Assembly (NCBI GenBank): GCA_013041835.1
Contig: JABDRH010000315.1
Span: 1-9,761 of the forward strand
DNA length: 9,761 nt
Direction of reading: 5' to 3'
Origin: Desulfatitalea sp.
GTDB taxonomy: Bacteria > Desulfobacterota > Desulfobacteria > Desulfobacterales > Desulfosarcinaceae
Shown here: one piece after another, positions 1 through 5,677 of the stretch
Layout of the letters: every line of letters begins with the position of its first letter
Numbering within the stretch: position 1 is the first letter of the stretch
Made by a program: the position numbers and the translations under genes
The notes under the pieces: model-generated
Databases searched by the model: none
What the model saw: the letters and a program-made list of their open reading frames with translations, nothing else
Told to the model about the DNA's origin: nothing

Positions 1-312
1 GTCTTCACCCTGCCCGCTGCGCCAACGCCTTCCCGCTCCGTTACATCACCGCAGGACCATCCCGTCACCGTAGGCCCACTACGCGAAAAAAAATTGCTTA
101 CGCACGCTTGCCGAAAGGACACCAAAGGGATGCCGAGGTCATCAGGCCGTGGCATGCAGGAACTATATGTACCAGGAACTCGGGAGGCCCATCCGACGCC
201 TGGGTGCTGACAATGTCGGATACATTGACACGAAGGGGCGGGCGCGTCCTGGATACCGGACTCATTCGGTGTTGGCCAGCACAACACAGGCTTGTTTTTT
301 GAAAGCGAATAG
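1..312. other. Stretch with no supportable gene
   Basis: No convincing gene is visible. Frame 1 of the plus strand is open from the window edge to a TGA at 208-210, but the translation is rich in Pro, Arg and Thr with no recognisable motif. Short ATG-initiated frames on both strands overlap one another and lack a Shine-Dalgarno. A 6-bp hairpin (GTGTTG 269-274 with CAACAC 282-287) is followed seven bases later by a run of six T (295-300) and could be a weak terminator. A second small hairpin surrounds ACAATGT/ACATTG near 210-232. The stretch ends where the oxidoreductase remnant begins, so it may be sequence that replaced the 5' part of that gene. Confidence 0.5.
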
Positions 313-516
313 GCGATATTCCCAAGTTGTTTTATCGCTTTGTTTTCGGTTCAACCCAGTGCTGAACATTTGGCCCAAATAGCCGAAATAGTAGATAAAG
401 AAAGTGTAATACCCTTTATTTCAGAAAGATTGCCGTTAAGCAAACTTGCAAGCGCGCATGAAAAAATGAGACAAACGCATGGGAAAGTCCTGATTCTTGT
501 AAATTGGAATAGATAA
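313..516 (+). pseudogene. 3' remnant of a medium-chain (zinc-alcohol-dehydrogenase-like / quinone-reductase-like) oxidoreductase
   Basis: Frame 1 is open from just after a TAG at 310-312 to a TAA at 514-516, with no plausible start codon. The last ~55 codons read like the C-terminal end of NAD(P)-dependent MDR oxidoreductases. A segment FSVQPSAEHLAQIAEIVD is followed by a Val-Ile-Pro-Phe-Ile stretch, then LPLSKLASAHEKM, then GKVLILVN before the stop. Family members end with the same pattern: a hydrophobic strand, P-x-x-x-x-L-x-x-I-A, 'V-x-P-V-I-D', 'P-L-x-x-A-x-x-A-H' and 'G-K-V-V-L'. Full-length members run to about 320-350 residues, so roughly five sixths of the gene, including the catalytic and Rossmann parts, is missing. 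Upstream bases give no in-frame continuation. It is most likely a dead 5'-truncated copy. The identification rests on pattern recognition alone. Confidence 0.65.
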
Positions 517-521
517 AGTCC

Positions 522-557
522 CCGGCATGAAACAATAGCATCATGTTTCAACGCCGG
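522..557 (+). terminator. Hairpin just after the oxidoreductase remnant, possible old terminator
   Basis: CCGGC (522-526) plus TGAAACA (528-534) pairs with TGTTTCA (544-550) plus GCCGG (553-557), giving a 12-bp stem with a small internal bulge and a 9-nt loop. It starts six bases after the TAA of the dehydrogenase remnant, where a terminator would be expected. No U tract follows (AAATTC comes next), so intrinsic termination is doubtful. It may instead stabilise a 3' end or be a residual protein-binding site. Confidence 0.4.
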
Positions 558-576
558 AAATTCAAAACCCCAATGT

Positions 577-685
577 CGCAAAAGCCGGAAGGCTATAGAG
601 CCAAGGCGCCAAGCGTGACGCCGTAGCTAACTAAGCGGCTGGGAACCCTTGACAACATTTGATCTGACATCCTCCGGCTTTCGCG
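577..685 (+). ncRNA. Candidate structured RNA (multi-stem leader) upstream of the sigma-54 regulator
   Basis: A 13-nt arm at 577-589 (CGCAAAAGCCGGA) is complementary to 673-685 (TCCGGCTTTCGCG) with one mismatch, closing a loop of 83 nt. Inside are GGCT-ATAG-AGCC (591-602) and GGCG...CGCC (605-622), followed by a less structured part containing GTAGCTAACTAAGCGGCTGGG. Two hairpins inside a long closing stem, about 160 nt before a regulator's start codon, resemble a riboswitch or attenuator layout. I could not match it to a family I know: the hallmark blocks of c-di-GMP-I, cobalamin, TPP and SAM riboswitches are absent. It could equally be a palindromic intergenic repeat. Direction is assumed from the downstream gene. 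Confidence 0.3.
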
Positions 686-847
686 AAGGGAAAAAAATGG
701 CCTACAATCGATCCGGCCGGACCGTTATCAGCTTTGATCTGAAGCAAAGATCTGTTTTTTGCTCCTCGACCGTCATTCAGTCGCACCGGTCGCATAGGCT
801 ATCCATTTGCGTATAGGCTCCGTTTCAAAACTGTGATGGGGTAGTTC

Positions 848-3379
848 ATGTCCATCTTTGCCAACATATACATCATCATCAGCTCCGTCTGTATTGCGGT
901 CAGCCTGTTGCATCTGCTCATCTTTCTAAGGCGCCGGGAACAACGGGTCCATCTGATTTTCTCGATCATGGCGCTGTGCGCCGGAATATCCACGCTCTGC
1001 GACTTGACGATGTTCGCCAGTCAGACCACCGAGGCCGTTGCTCGTTGGCTTAAACTGACCAATAACGTTCAGGGGCTGTTGTGGATATCTTTTGTCTGGT
1101 TTATCGATGCATATACCCGGCAGCGGCGCCGGCGGTTAGCCCTTCTGGTCACCGGCCTTTACTCTCTGGCGATTCTTGTCAACATGCTGTCTCCCTATGG
1201 CGTGCTGCTTCTCAGCATCGACCGAATCGAGACGGTGACCCTGTTCTGGGGAGAGCAGATCCATCAGCCGGTTGGGCAGGCCAACCCCTTGCGGATCATG
1301 GCTGACGCCGCCTGGCTGATTCTGCTGGCCTATGCACTGATCAGTACCATTCGACTAAGCCGTCAAGGTGAAAAGCGACGGGCCTGGTTTTTCGGTATTA
1401 GCGTATTTGCCTGCCTGGGTGTCGGCTATCTCAGCGGAACGTTGGTCGATTTTCATATTCTGCCCGCTCCAAGCCTGTGGAATGTCACCTTCCTGGCCTT
1501 GATTATTCTGATGAGCAGCGCGTTGGCGGATGAAGTGGTCCGGGCATCCATCTTGTCTGAAGAGACCGTCCGCCAGGAACAGCGATGGCGTTGCCTGATG
1601 GATACTATTAAAATGGTGGTGGTTGGACTGAGCCCCGACGGGCGCGTTCACTATGCCAACGCCCACTTTTACGAGATTACGGGTTTCGCGGCCAATCAGG
1701 TGATCGGCAAATCGATGTCGGAATTCATCCCCAGCGCAGAGCAGTCCGAATTCCTGCAACGCTTCGCCACGGCCATGAGCGGAGAGGGGTTTCAGCCCAT
1801 TTCGTTTCGCGGCCTTATGACTTCGACGGGTGAGAGACGCGAAATTCGTTGGGCCAACGCATTATTGGATGGCGTGAACAGCGGTACATTGAGCATCGGC
1901 GAGGATGTCACCGACATTCTCGCTGCAGAAAAAGCCCTGGCTGATGAAAAAGCGCGCATGGATGTGGTGCTGTCCTCCCTTGATACGGGTTTGGCGCTGA
2001 TCGACGCAGATCTGAATGTGCTGTGGGTCAACGAGATGATACGACATGCGCTGCCCTTCGGCGATCCGGTCGGGAAAAAGTGCTATCTGTTTGCAGAAAA
2101 TCGTGAAACGCCCTGTATCGACTGCGGCGCGCTCAAGGCGATCGCCGATGGTCAAACCCACGAAACCATACGCTATAACGACAAAGCCCAACGCTGGTAC
2201 CAGATCATCTCTATCCCCATTAAAGATGAATATGACAAAGTGGTTCAAATCCTGGAGGGGACTACCGACATTACCTTACGCAAGCAGACCGAAGACCACC
2301 GGGATCAGGTGATGGCCGAATTGGAAAAACTCAAAGTCCAGCTCGAGGAGGAGAACCTCTATCTGAAGACCGAACTCTCCGGGAGCAATGGAAATACGGA
2401 GTTTATCGGCCACAGCAACGCTATTCTCTATATCCAAGAACGCATCCGCCAAGTAGCGCAAACCGATGCCACGGTTCTGATCCAGGGTGAAACCGGTGTG
2501 GGCAAGGAGTTGGTGGCCCGGGCCGTCTATCGGTCTGGAAATAGATCCGACAAACCCTATATCCGGGTCAACTGCGCTGCACTGTCGCCCAGCCTGGTGG
2601 AAAGTGAACTCTTCGGCCATGAGGTTGGTGCATTCACCGGCGCGGATCGGCTTAAGAAGGGACGATTTGAGCTGGCCGACAAAGGAACGCTGCTATTGGA
2701 TGAGATCAGCGAGCTATCCATTGAACTACAGGCCAAGCTTTTGCGGGTGCTTCAGGAAAGGCAGTTTGAAAGGGTTGGCAGCGCCGAAACCAGGCATGTC
2801 GACGTAAGAGTGATTGCCACCACCAACCGCAACCTGCAAGAGGAGATCGAGCAAGGCAGCTTCAGGGCCGATCTTTACTATCGACTTCAGGTCTATCCCA
2901 TCACCGTGCCGCCATTGCGAAAACGCAAGGAGGATATTGAAGCGCTGGTGATGCACTTCCTGAGCGAAATCAATACACGCGTGGGAAAACAAGTAAACCG
3001 GATACCGCACCAGGTCATGGCGCGGCTCACCGAATATGATTACCCTGGCAATGTTAGAGAGTTGAAAAATCTATTGGAGAATGCCGTTATTACGAGCATT
3101 GACGACACCCTGCGGCTTCCCAGGCATTTTTCTGAAAGTTCAGGCCCAACCTGCGTTGGAAATCCGGCGGCAGTCCATCCATCCAAAAATGGCGGCCTGG
3201 AAAGCCTGGATGAAATACAGCGCGAACATATCCAAAAGGTGTTGGAACACGTCGGCGGTCGTATCGAGGGACCTGAAGGTGCCGCCGCGATTCTGGATCT
3301 CAAACCGAGCACGTTGCGTCATCGCATCCAGAAGTTGGGAATCAACCGAAAAAGAAACGAGTCCGACACCACCCGATGA
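848..3379 (+). CDS. Membrane-bound sigma-54 enhancer-binding regulator: 7TM sensor, two PAS domains, AAA+, Fis-type HTH
   Basis: 843 residues. About seven hydrophobic segments (roughly 5-27, 34-56, 73-90, 97-113, 150-169, 179-199, 209-226) form an N-terminal membrane sensor like the 7TM module of some histidine kinases. A PAS domain follows at ~247-360 and a second at ~367-478. The second carries a cysteine cluster, C412, C423 and C426 (PCIDCG). A Leu/Glu-rich coiled coil (~480-515) leads into the AAA+ domain: Walker A GETGVGKE 547-554, the sigma-54-contacting GAFTGA loop 594-599, and Walker B LLLDE 615-619. The C-terminal Fis-type HTH lies at ~804-832. All key AAA+ residues are present, so it should activate sigma-54 RNA polymerase. 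A GGGG lies six bases before the ATG. There is no receiver domain, so input probably comes through the membrane part and PAS domains. The sigma-54 promoter 335 bp downstream is the obvious target (inference). The ligand is unknown. Confidence 0.95.
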   Translation: MSIFANIYIIISSVCIAVSLLHLLIFLRRREQRVHLIFSIMALCAGISTLCDLTMFASQTTEAVARWLKLTNNVQGLLWISFVWFIDAYTRQRRRRLALLVTGLYSLAILVNMLSPYGVLLLSIDRIETVTLFWGEQIHQPVGQANPLRIMADAAWLILLAYALISTIRLSRQGEKRRAWFFGISVFACLGVGYLSGTLVDFHILPAPSLWNVTFLALIILMSSALADEVVRASILSEETVRQEQRWRCLMDTIKMVVVGLSPDGRVHYANAHFYEITGFAANQVIGKSMSEFIPSAEQSEFLQRFATAMSGEGFQPISFRGLMTSTGERREIRWANALLDGVNSGTLSIGEDVTDILAAEKALADEKARMDVVLSSLDTGLALIDADLNVLWVNEMIRHALPFGDPVGKKCYLFAENRETPCIDCGALKAIADGQTHETIRYNDKAQRWYQIISIPIKDEYDKVVQILEGTTDITLRKQTEDHRDQVMAELEKLKVQLEEENLYLKTELSGSNGNTEFIGHSNAILYIQERIRQVAQTDATVLIQGETGVGKELVARAVYRSGNRSDKPYIRVNCAALSPSLVESELFGHEVGAFTGADRLKKGRFELADKGTLLLDEISELSIELQAKLLRVLQERQFERVGSAETRHVDVRVIATTNRNLQEEIEQGSFRADLYYRLQVYPITVPPLRKRKEDIEALVMHFLSEINTRVGKQVNRIPHQVMARLTEYDYPGNVRELKNLLENAVITSIDDTLRLPRHFSESSGPTCVGNPAAVHPSKNGGLESLDEIQREHIQKVLEHVGGRIEGPEGAAAILDLKPSTLRHRIQKLGINRKRNESDTTR

Positions 3380-3511
3380 GATTCCGGAGCGTTGAAGGGG
3401 TCGCCACTGCCGCCCTATGCTTATGCCCTTCCATTACCATGACTGCGAATAAAGCATGACTGATTTTTTGTCTCGAGTCTACATCAGCAATCCTTCTTCA
3501 AATCCATCGAT

Positions 3512-3535
3512 ATGGCGCGAGGCGCTATCATTTTG
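3512..3535 (+). terminator. Weak terminator candidate after the regulator gene
   Basis: ATGGCGC (3512-3518) and GCGCTAT (3522-3528) form a 7-bp stem with one G-U pair and the triloop GAG, followed by CATTTTG. The stem is compact and GC-rich but the T tract is short. Position, 130 bp after the regulator stop and before the next promoter, supports a terminator role. Confidence 0.35.
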
Positions 3536-3598
3536 AGCCCACCGGATTGTACCCCCCCACGCACACCCACCACCATATTTGGTGACTCCGCTATATCC

Positions 3599-3633
3599 GG
3601 TGGAAAATGGGATGTGGCGAAGAATTTTCCACC
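3599..3633. promoter_or_regulatory. 10-bp perfect inverted repeat, candidate upstream activator site
   Basis: GGTGGAAAAT (3599-3608) is repeated in perfect inverted orientation as ATTTTCCACC (3624-3633), with a 15-bp spacer. Arm centres are 25 bp apart, which places both on nearly the same helix face. The site lies about 80-115 bp upstream of the sigma-54 -24/-12 element, the usual distance for a dimeric or hexameric enhancer-binding protein. No U-rich tail follows, so a terminator is less likely. Binding by the adjacent regulator is inference. Confidence 0.5.
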
Positions 3634-3713
3634 CCGCGCAGACAATAAAAATTGAATTGTTTTTTTGTATACTTATGACATTCCAGAGGATCCATTCTCT
3701 TTTGGCGCCGATT

Positions 3714-3729
3714 TGGCACCTTAGTTGCT
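3714..3729 (+). promoter_or_regulatory. Sigma-54 (-24/-12) promoter
   Basis: TGGCAC (3714-3719), five bases CTTAG, then TTGCT (3725-3729). This matches the TGGCAC-N5-TTGC(A/T) consensus, with GG and GC at exactly the required spacing. Predicted transcription start is near 3740, leaving a leader of about 85 nt before the ATG at 3824. A gene for a sigma-54 activator ends 335 bp upstream and an inverted repeat sits at typical enhancer distance, so the promoter most likely drives the monooxygenase-like gene and perhaps the barrel and sulfatase genes. Confidence 0.8.
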
Positions 3730-3823
3730 CTGATCCCCATAAAAAGACGCCATAATGCTTTTCCCGGTTGGAATCTGATACACCTTGGCGGTGTCAATCA
3801 CCCCTAATGAAAAGTGGACCACC

Positions 3824-4114
3824 ATGGTGGGACTTGAAATCCAGGTTCAAGTGAGCGGTGAAAAACGACATGAATTTCTTCAAGCCTGGAAATTTCTGAC
3901 GAAGAATAAAGATCTTGGCCCTGCCTGCCTCGGACAATATCTGTATGAAAATACCGAGGAGATCAATTCTTTTTTATGGGTCTCATGTTGGACCGATGCC
4001 AACGAGATGGAACGTCATCTGACGTCGGACCGGTTTCGGACGATCATTGGGGCCATGGATGTATTGGGTGAGCAAAGCAAACTGAGGCGCGTTTATTGGG
4101 ACCATTATGGTTAA
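3824..4114 (+). CDS. Small ABM-domain (antibiotic biosynthesis monooxygenase / YgiN-like) protein
   Basis: 96 residues, the usual length for single-domain ABM proteins, which are dimeric ferredoxin-like folds. The pattern fits: an N-terminal strand (MVGLEIQVQVS), a helix with HEFLQAWKFL, a strand (FLWVSCWTD) and a second helix with a His-Leu-Thr-Ser-Asp-x-Phe-Arg motif, then a short C-terminal strand. Family members include quinol monooxygenases, heme-degrading enzymes and many of unknown substrate, so the reaction cannot be assigned. I chose the ATG at 3824 because homologous proteins begin with this strand. An in-frame TTG at 3785 and GTG at 3791 would add up to 13 residues. The Shine-Dalgarno is poor for all starts (AAAAGTGG before 3824). 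It is the first gene after the sigma-54 promoter, which suggests a role in handling the inducing compound or its product. No signal peptide, so cytoplasmic. Confidence 0.75.
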   Translation: MVGLEIQVQVSGEKRHEFLQAWKFLTKNKDLGPACLGQYLYENTEEINSFLWVSCWTDANEMERHLTSDRFRTIIGAMDVLGEQSKLRRVYWDHYG

Positions 4115-4281
4115 GGCGATTGGCGGAAAAAAATACCCTATTGCGTTGGATTTTTTTCCGTCTTCAAGGCGTGTCAAAGGACGCATAGGGTCTGTATTCG
4201 GCTTTTGACAGAACGCAGAAGACGGGGAAAAAGACAAACAAGATGTTATCCTTTTTGACAGAAATGGCCTAAGATCCTGCC
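4112..4281 (+). repeat. 170-bp direct repeat, copy 1 (structured)
   Basis: Copy 1 of a repeat whose partner is 7271-7441, about 85% identical by eye with three gapped positions. It begins with the TAA stop codon of the ABM gene. Stem I pairs GGCGGAAAAAAAT (4122-4134) with ATTTTTTTCCGTC (4150-4162), 13 pairs with one G-U. Stem II pairs CCGTCTTC (4158-4165) with GAAGACGG (4218-4225) and uses part of the same right arm, so the two stems exclude each other. TGTCAAA (4172-4178) and TTTGACA (4204-4210) pair inside stem II, and a further TTTGACA lies at 4254-4260. It separates the ABM gene from the barrel gene and could be a 3'-UTR or attenuator element, or a recombined duplication. Confidence 0.85.
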
Positions 4282-4299
4282 CTGTCATATGAGTCCGAG

Positions 4300-4317
4300 G
4301 GATCGACCCGTCGATCC
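4300..4317. promoter_or_regulatory. Perfect 8-bp palindrome ahead of the barrel gene
   Basis: GGATCGAC (4300-4307), CC, GTCGATCC (4310-4317): perfect arms with a two-base spacer, 32 bp before the ATG at 4350. Such compact symmetry fits a dimeric repressor operator. As RNA it would be a tight hairpin upstream of the ribosome-binding site, though a 2-nt loop is strained. No T tract follows (ATTAAAAAAC), so it is not an intrinsic terminator. Confidence 0.4.
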
Positions 4318-4349
4318 ATTAAAAAACAACCAACAAAAGAGGAATTATT

Positions 4350-5162
4350 ATGAAAATGAGATGTTTATTTGCAGTGGTGATTGCGTTTGCGGTGTGGACA
4401 GGGCCTGCTCTGGCTGAAGACGATTTAAGAGCCAAAGCCCAAAATCCGGTCAGTTCCATGTACAACCTGCCCCTTAAGCTCAGCTTCGATTTCGGCGCAC
4501 CCAACGGCAGCGTCTATTTTTTTAATGTCAATCCGGTTATACCGGTGACCGTGGGCAAATGGAATTTGATCAATCGGGCCATCATTCCGGCCCTCATCTC
4601 GGTGGACGGTTACATCGAAGGCACACCGGATATTCCCCAGGGCAGCGCGGGCACCGACCGGGTTACCGGCATTGGCGATATTAACTATACCTTGTTCTTG
4701 TCCCCGACCGATTCGAAACCCATCTGGGGGGTAGGCCCTTCGATCACCCTGGCCTCGGCCACCGACGACCAACTGGGTTCCGGAAAATGGAGCGGCGGCG
4801 CCAGCGGCGTGATGCTGGTACAGCCCAAGTGGGGTACCTACGGCGGACTTCTGCGCCAGCTTTGGTCTTTTGCCGGCGATGACAACCGCGTTGGTGTCAA
4901 CCAGACCATGATCGAACCCTTTATCAACTACAACCTCGAAGGCGGCTGGTACCTAATCACCGACATCATTGTCACCGCCAACTGGAATGCGAGGTCGGGC
5001 AATCAGTGGACGGTGCCTATCGGCGGCGGAGCGGGCAAGCTGTTTAAAATCGGAAACCTGCCCATTAACTCCCGCCTGGAGGCTTACTACAATGTGGAAC
5101 GGCCGGACAGCGCACCCGACTGGCAGATGATATTCTCCTTTCAGATGCTGTTTCCCAAATAG
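4350..5162 (+). CDS. Outer-membrane beta-barrel protein (phenol-MetA-like / 'neuromedin U'-annotated family)
   Basis: 270 residues. A clear signal peptide is visible: KMR, a hydrophobic core, and a likely cut after ALA (residue 22). The mature part alternates short amphipathic strands rich in Gly, Asn, Trp and Tyr (for example SLYFF-type strands, GIGDINYTLFLSP, PKWGTYGGLLRQLWSF, GGWYLITDIIVTANW). It ends in a strand finishing LFPK, as outer-membrane barrels often do. The Gly-x-Gly-Asp-x-x-Tyr motif is typical of the MetA-pathway-of-phenol-degradation family (PF13557). Relatives are often mislabelled neuromedin U in databases and, from memory, often sit beside sulfatases. Probable role: passage of a hydrophobic or sulfated compound across the outer membrane (inference). 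A GAGG ribosome site precedes the ATG. The next intact gene is 515 bp away, separated by decayed gene starts. Confidence 0.75.
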   Translation: MKMRCLFAVVIAFAVWTGPALAEDDLRAKAQNPVSSMYNLPLKLSFDFGAPNGSVYFFNVNPVIPVTVGKWNLINRAIIPALISVDGYIEGTPDIPQGSAGTDRVTGIGDINYTLFLSPTDSKPIWGVGPSITLASATDDQLGSGKWSGGASGVMLVQPKWGTYGGLLRQLWSFAGDDNRVGVNQTMIEPFINYNLEGGWYLITDIIVTANWNARSGNQWTVPIGGGAGKLFKIGNLPINSRLEAYYNVERPDSAPDWQMIFSFQMLFPK

Positions 5163-5220
5163 AGAGGAAAAATACCTCATGAACATGAAGCGCGGCATCT
5201 TGAATTCAACGGTACGATAA
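5163..5220 (+). other. Short reading frame with ribosome site after the barrel gene
   Basis: GAGAGGAAA lies just after the barrel stop, followed by an ATG at 5179 that opens only 13 codons (to the TAA at 5218-5220). It is too short to assign. It is the first of three successive start sites with a Shine-Dalgarno that run into early stops, which suggests residues of lost genes rather than real peptides. Confidence 0.3.
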
Positions 5221-5296
5221 GTCACGAACCCCAACACCCAACAAAGGAGAAGACCATGAAAAATGCTGTGATTGCAGCAATGGCATGGCAAACTGC
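5221..5296 (+). repeat. Degenerate second copy of the sulfatase leader and signal-peptide start
   Basis: These 76 bases align without gaps to 5643-5718, about 80% identical by eye, covering the leader, the AAAGGAGAA ribosome site, the ATG and the first codons (MKxxVIAAMA). Because the match includes the non-coding leader, duplication is more likely than convergence of signal peptides. Confidence 0.75.
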
Positions 5297-5357
5297 TGAA
5301 CGTAGAATCATCGTGACGCTCGGAATTCTGAGTTTCCGGGCCAACCCCCCATACTAA
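5256..5357 (+). pseudogene. Truncated duplicate start of a sulfatase-like gene
   Basis: ATG at 5256 with a strong AAAGGAG site. The first ten residues (MKNAVIAAMA) match the intact sulfatase start (MKKVVIAAMA), then the similarity breaks off. The remaining ~23 codons are non-hydrophobic and end at TAA 5355-5357. The signal peptide is interrupted, so a 33-residue product would not be exported. This is best read as the 5' end of a deleted sulfatase paralogue joined to unrelated sequence. An active short peptide is possible but unsupported. Confidence 0.6.
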
Positions 5358-5373
5358 AATAAGGAGGTAAACA

Positions 5374-5430
5374 ATGACGACAAAAATCAACATCGTGCTG
5401 GTGTTGGTGGCGGGTTTGGTTCTAACATAG
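5374..5430 (+). pseudogene. Gene start with strong ribosome site, cut short at 18 codons
   Basis: AAGGAGG (5361-5367) is seven bases before an ATG at 5374. The reading frame encodes MTTKINIVLVLVAGLVLT, a signal or lipoprotein-type leader (positive start, hydrophobic core), then hits TAG at 5428-5430. The left terminal inverted repeat of a small element starts at 5412, inside the frame, so insertion of that element probably truncated an exported protein or lipoprotein gene. No continuation is visible beyond 5545. The product is unknown. Confidence 0.5.
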
Positions 5431-5545
5431 CCCACTGACTTGATTCGAAAGCTGCAAGACACCTGTATGTGATATTATATCAATGGGATGCTTCAAATCA
5501 TAGATTGGCTAATGCCAAGAGTGGGCGAATTTAGAACCAAGCCCC
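5412..5545. mobile_element. 134-bp MITE-like element with ~30-bp terminal inverted repeats
   Basis: The left arm (5412-5442), beginning GGGTTTGGTTCTAA and continuing through GCCCACT to CTTG, matches the reverse complement of 5516-5545 (GGGGCTTGGTTCTAA, GCCCACT, CTTG) with about five mismatches and one gap. The centre holds TGATAT-T-ATATCA (near 5469-5481), and weaker symmetry runs between. It has no ORF, and an obvious target-site duplication is not visible. The left arm interrupts the reading frame starting at 5374. The structure fits a non-autonomous miniature element or a long hairpin-forming repeat. Confidence 0.6.
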
Positions 5546-5677
5546 TCAGAGATTAATACCTTGGGATATCCATCCACGGCACTTTTTGGTTTTTGCGTGG
5601 TATTTGGTATCGCATGCGATTCTTTCAACCATCAAAGGGATGGTCACAACCCCCCAAACCCAATAAAGGAGAACACC
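5546..5677 (+). promoter_or_regulatory. Leader region of the sulfatase gene
   Basis: This stretch lies between the miniature element and the sulfatase ATG. I see no sigma-54 consensus and no convincing -35/-10 pair. The last 35 bases are the leader shared with the decayed copy at 5221 and include the ribosome site AAAGGAGAA (5665-5673). Confidence 0.4.

Noticed and set aside
100..300. Group II intron leader or fragment
   Set aside because: A vague resemblance in a few words such as GGAACTCGGGAGG; no reverse transcriptase, no GUGYG 5' end and no domain V hairpin could be found.
649..677. TTGACA as a -35 box before the regulator
   Set aside because: No acceptable -10 at 16-18 bases; it lies inside the structured stretch.
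577..690. c-di-GMP-I (GEMM) riboswitch
   Set aside because: Some short blocks (GCAAAAGCC, GACGCC) look similar, but the conserved order of GGCAAACC, GNRA loop and GGACGCAAAGCC is absent.
3429..3464. CATGACTG direct repeats after the regulator gene
   Set aside because: Only two 8-base copies with no further pattern; may be chance.
3785..3823. TTG/GTG starts for the ABM protein
   Set aside because: The family normally begins at the strand encoded from 3824, and no better ribosome site supports the earlier starts.
5561..5677. Upstream extension of the sulfatase reading frame to an earlier ATG
   Set aside because: The added 39 residues precede a textbook signal peptide and ribosome site at 5678, and the region contains the shared leader.
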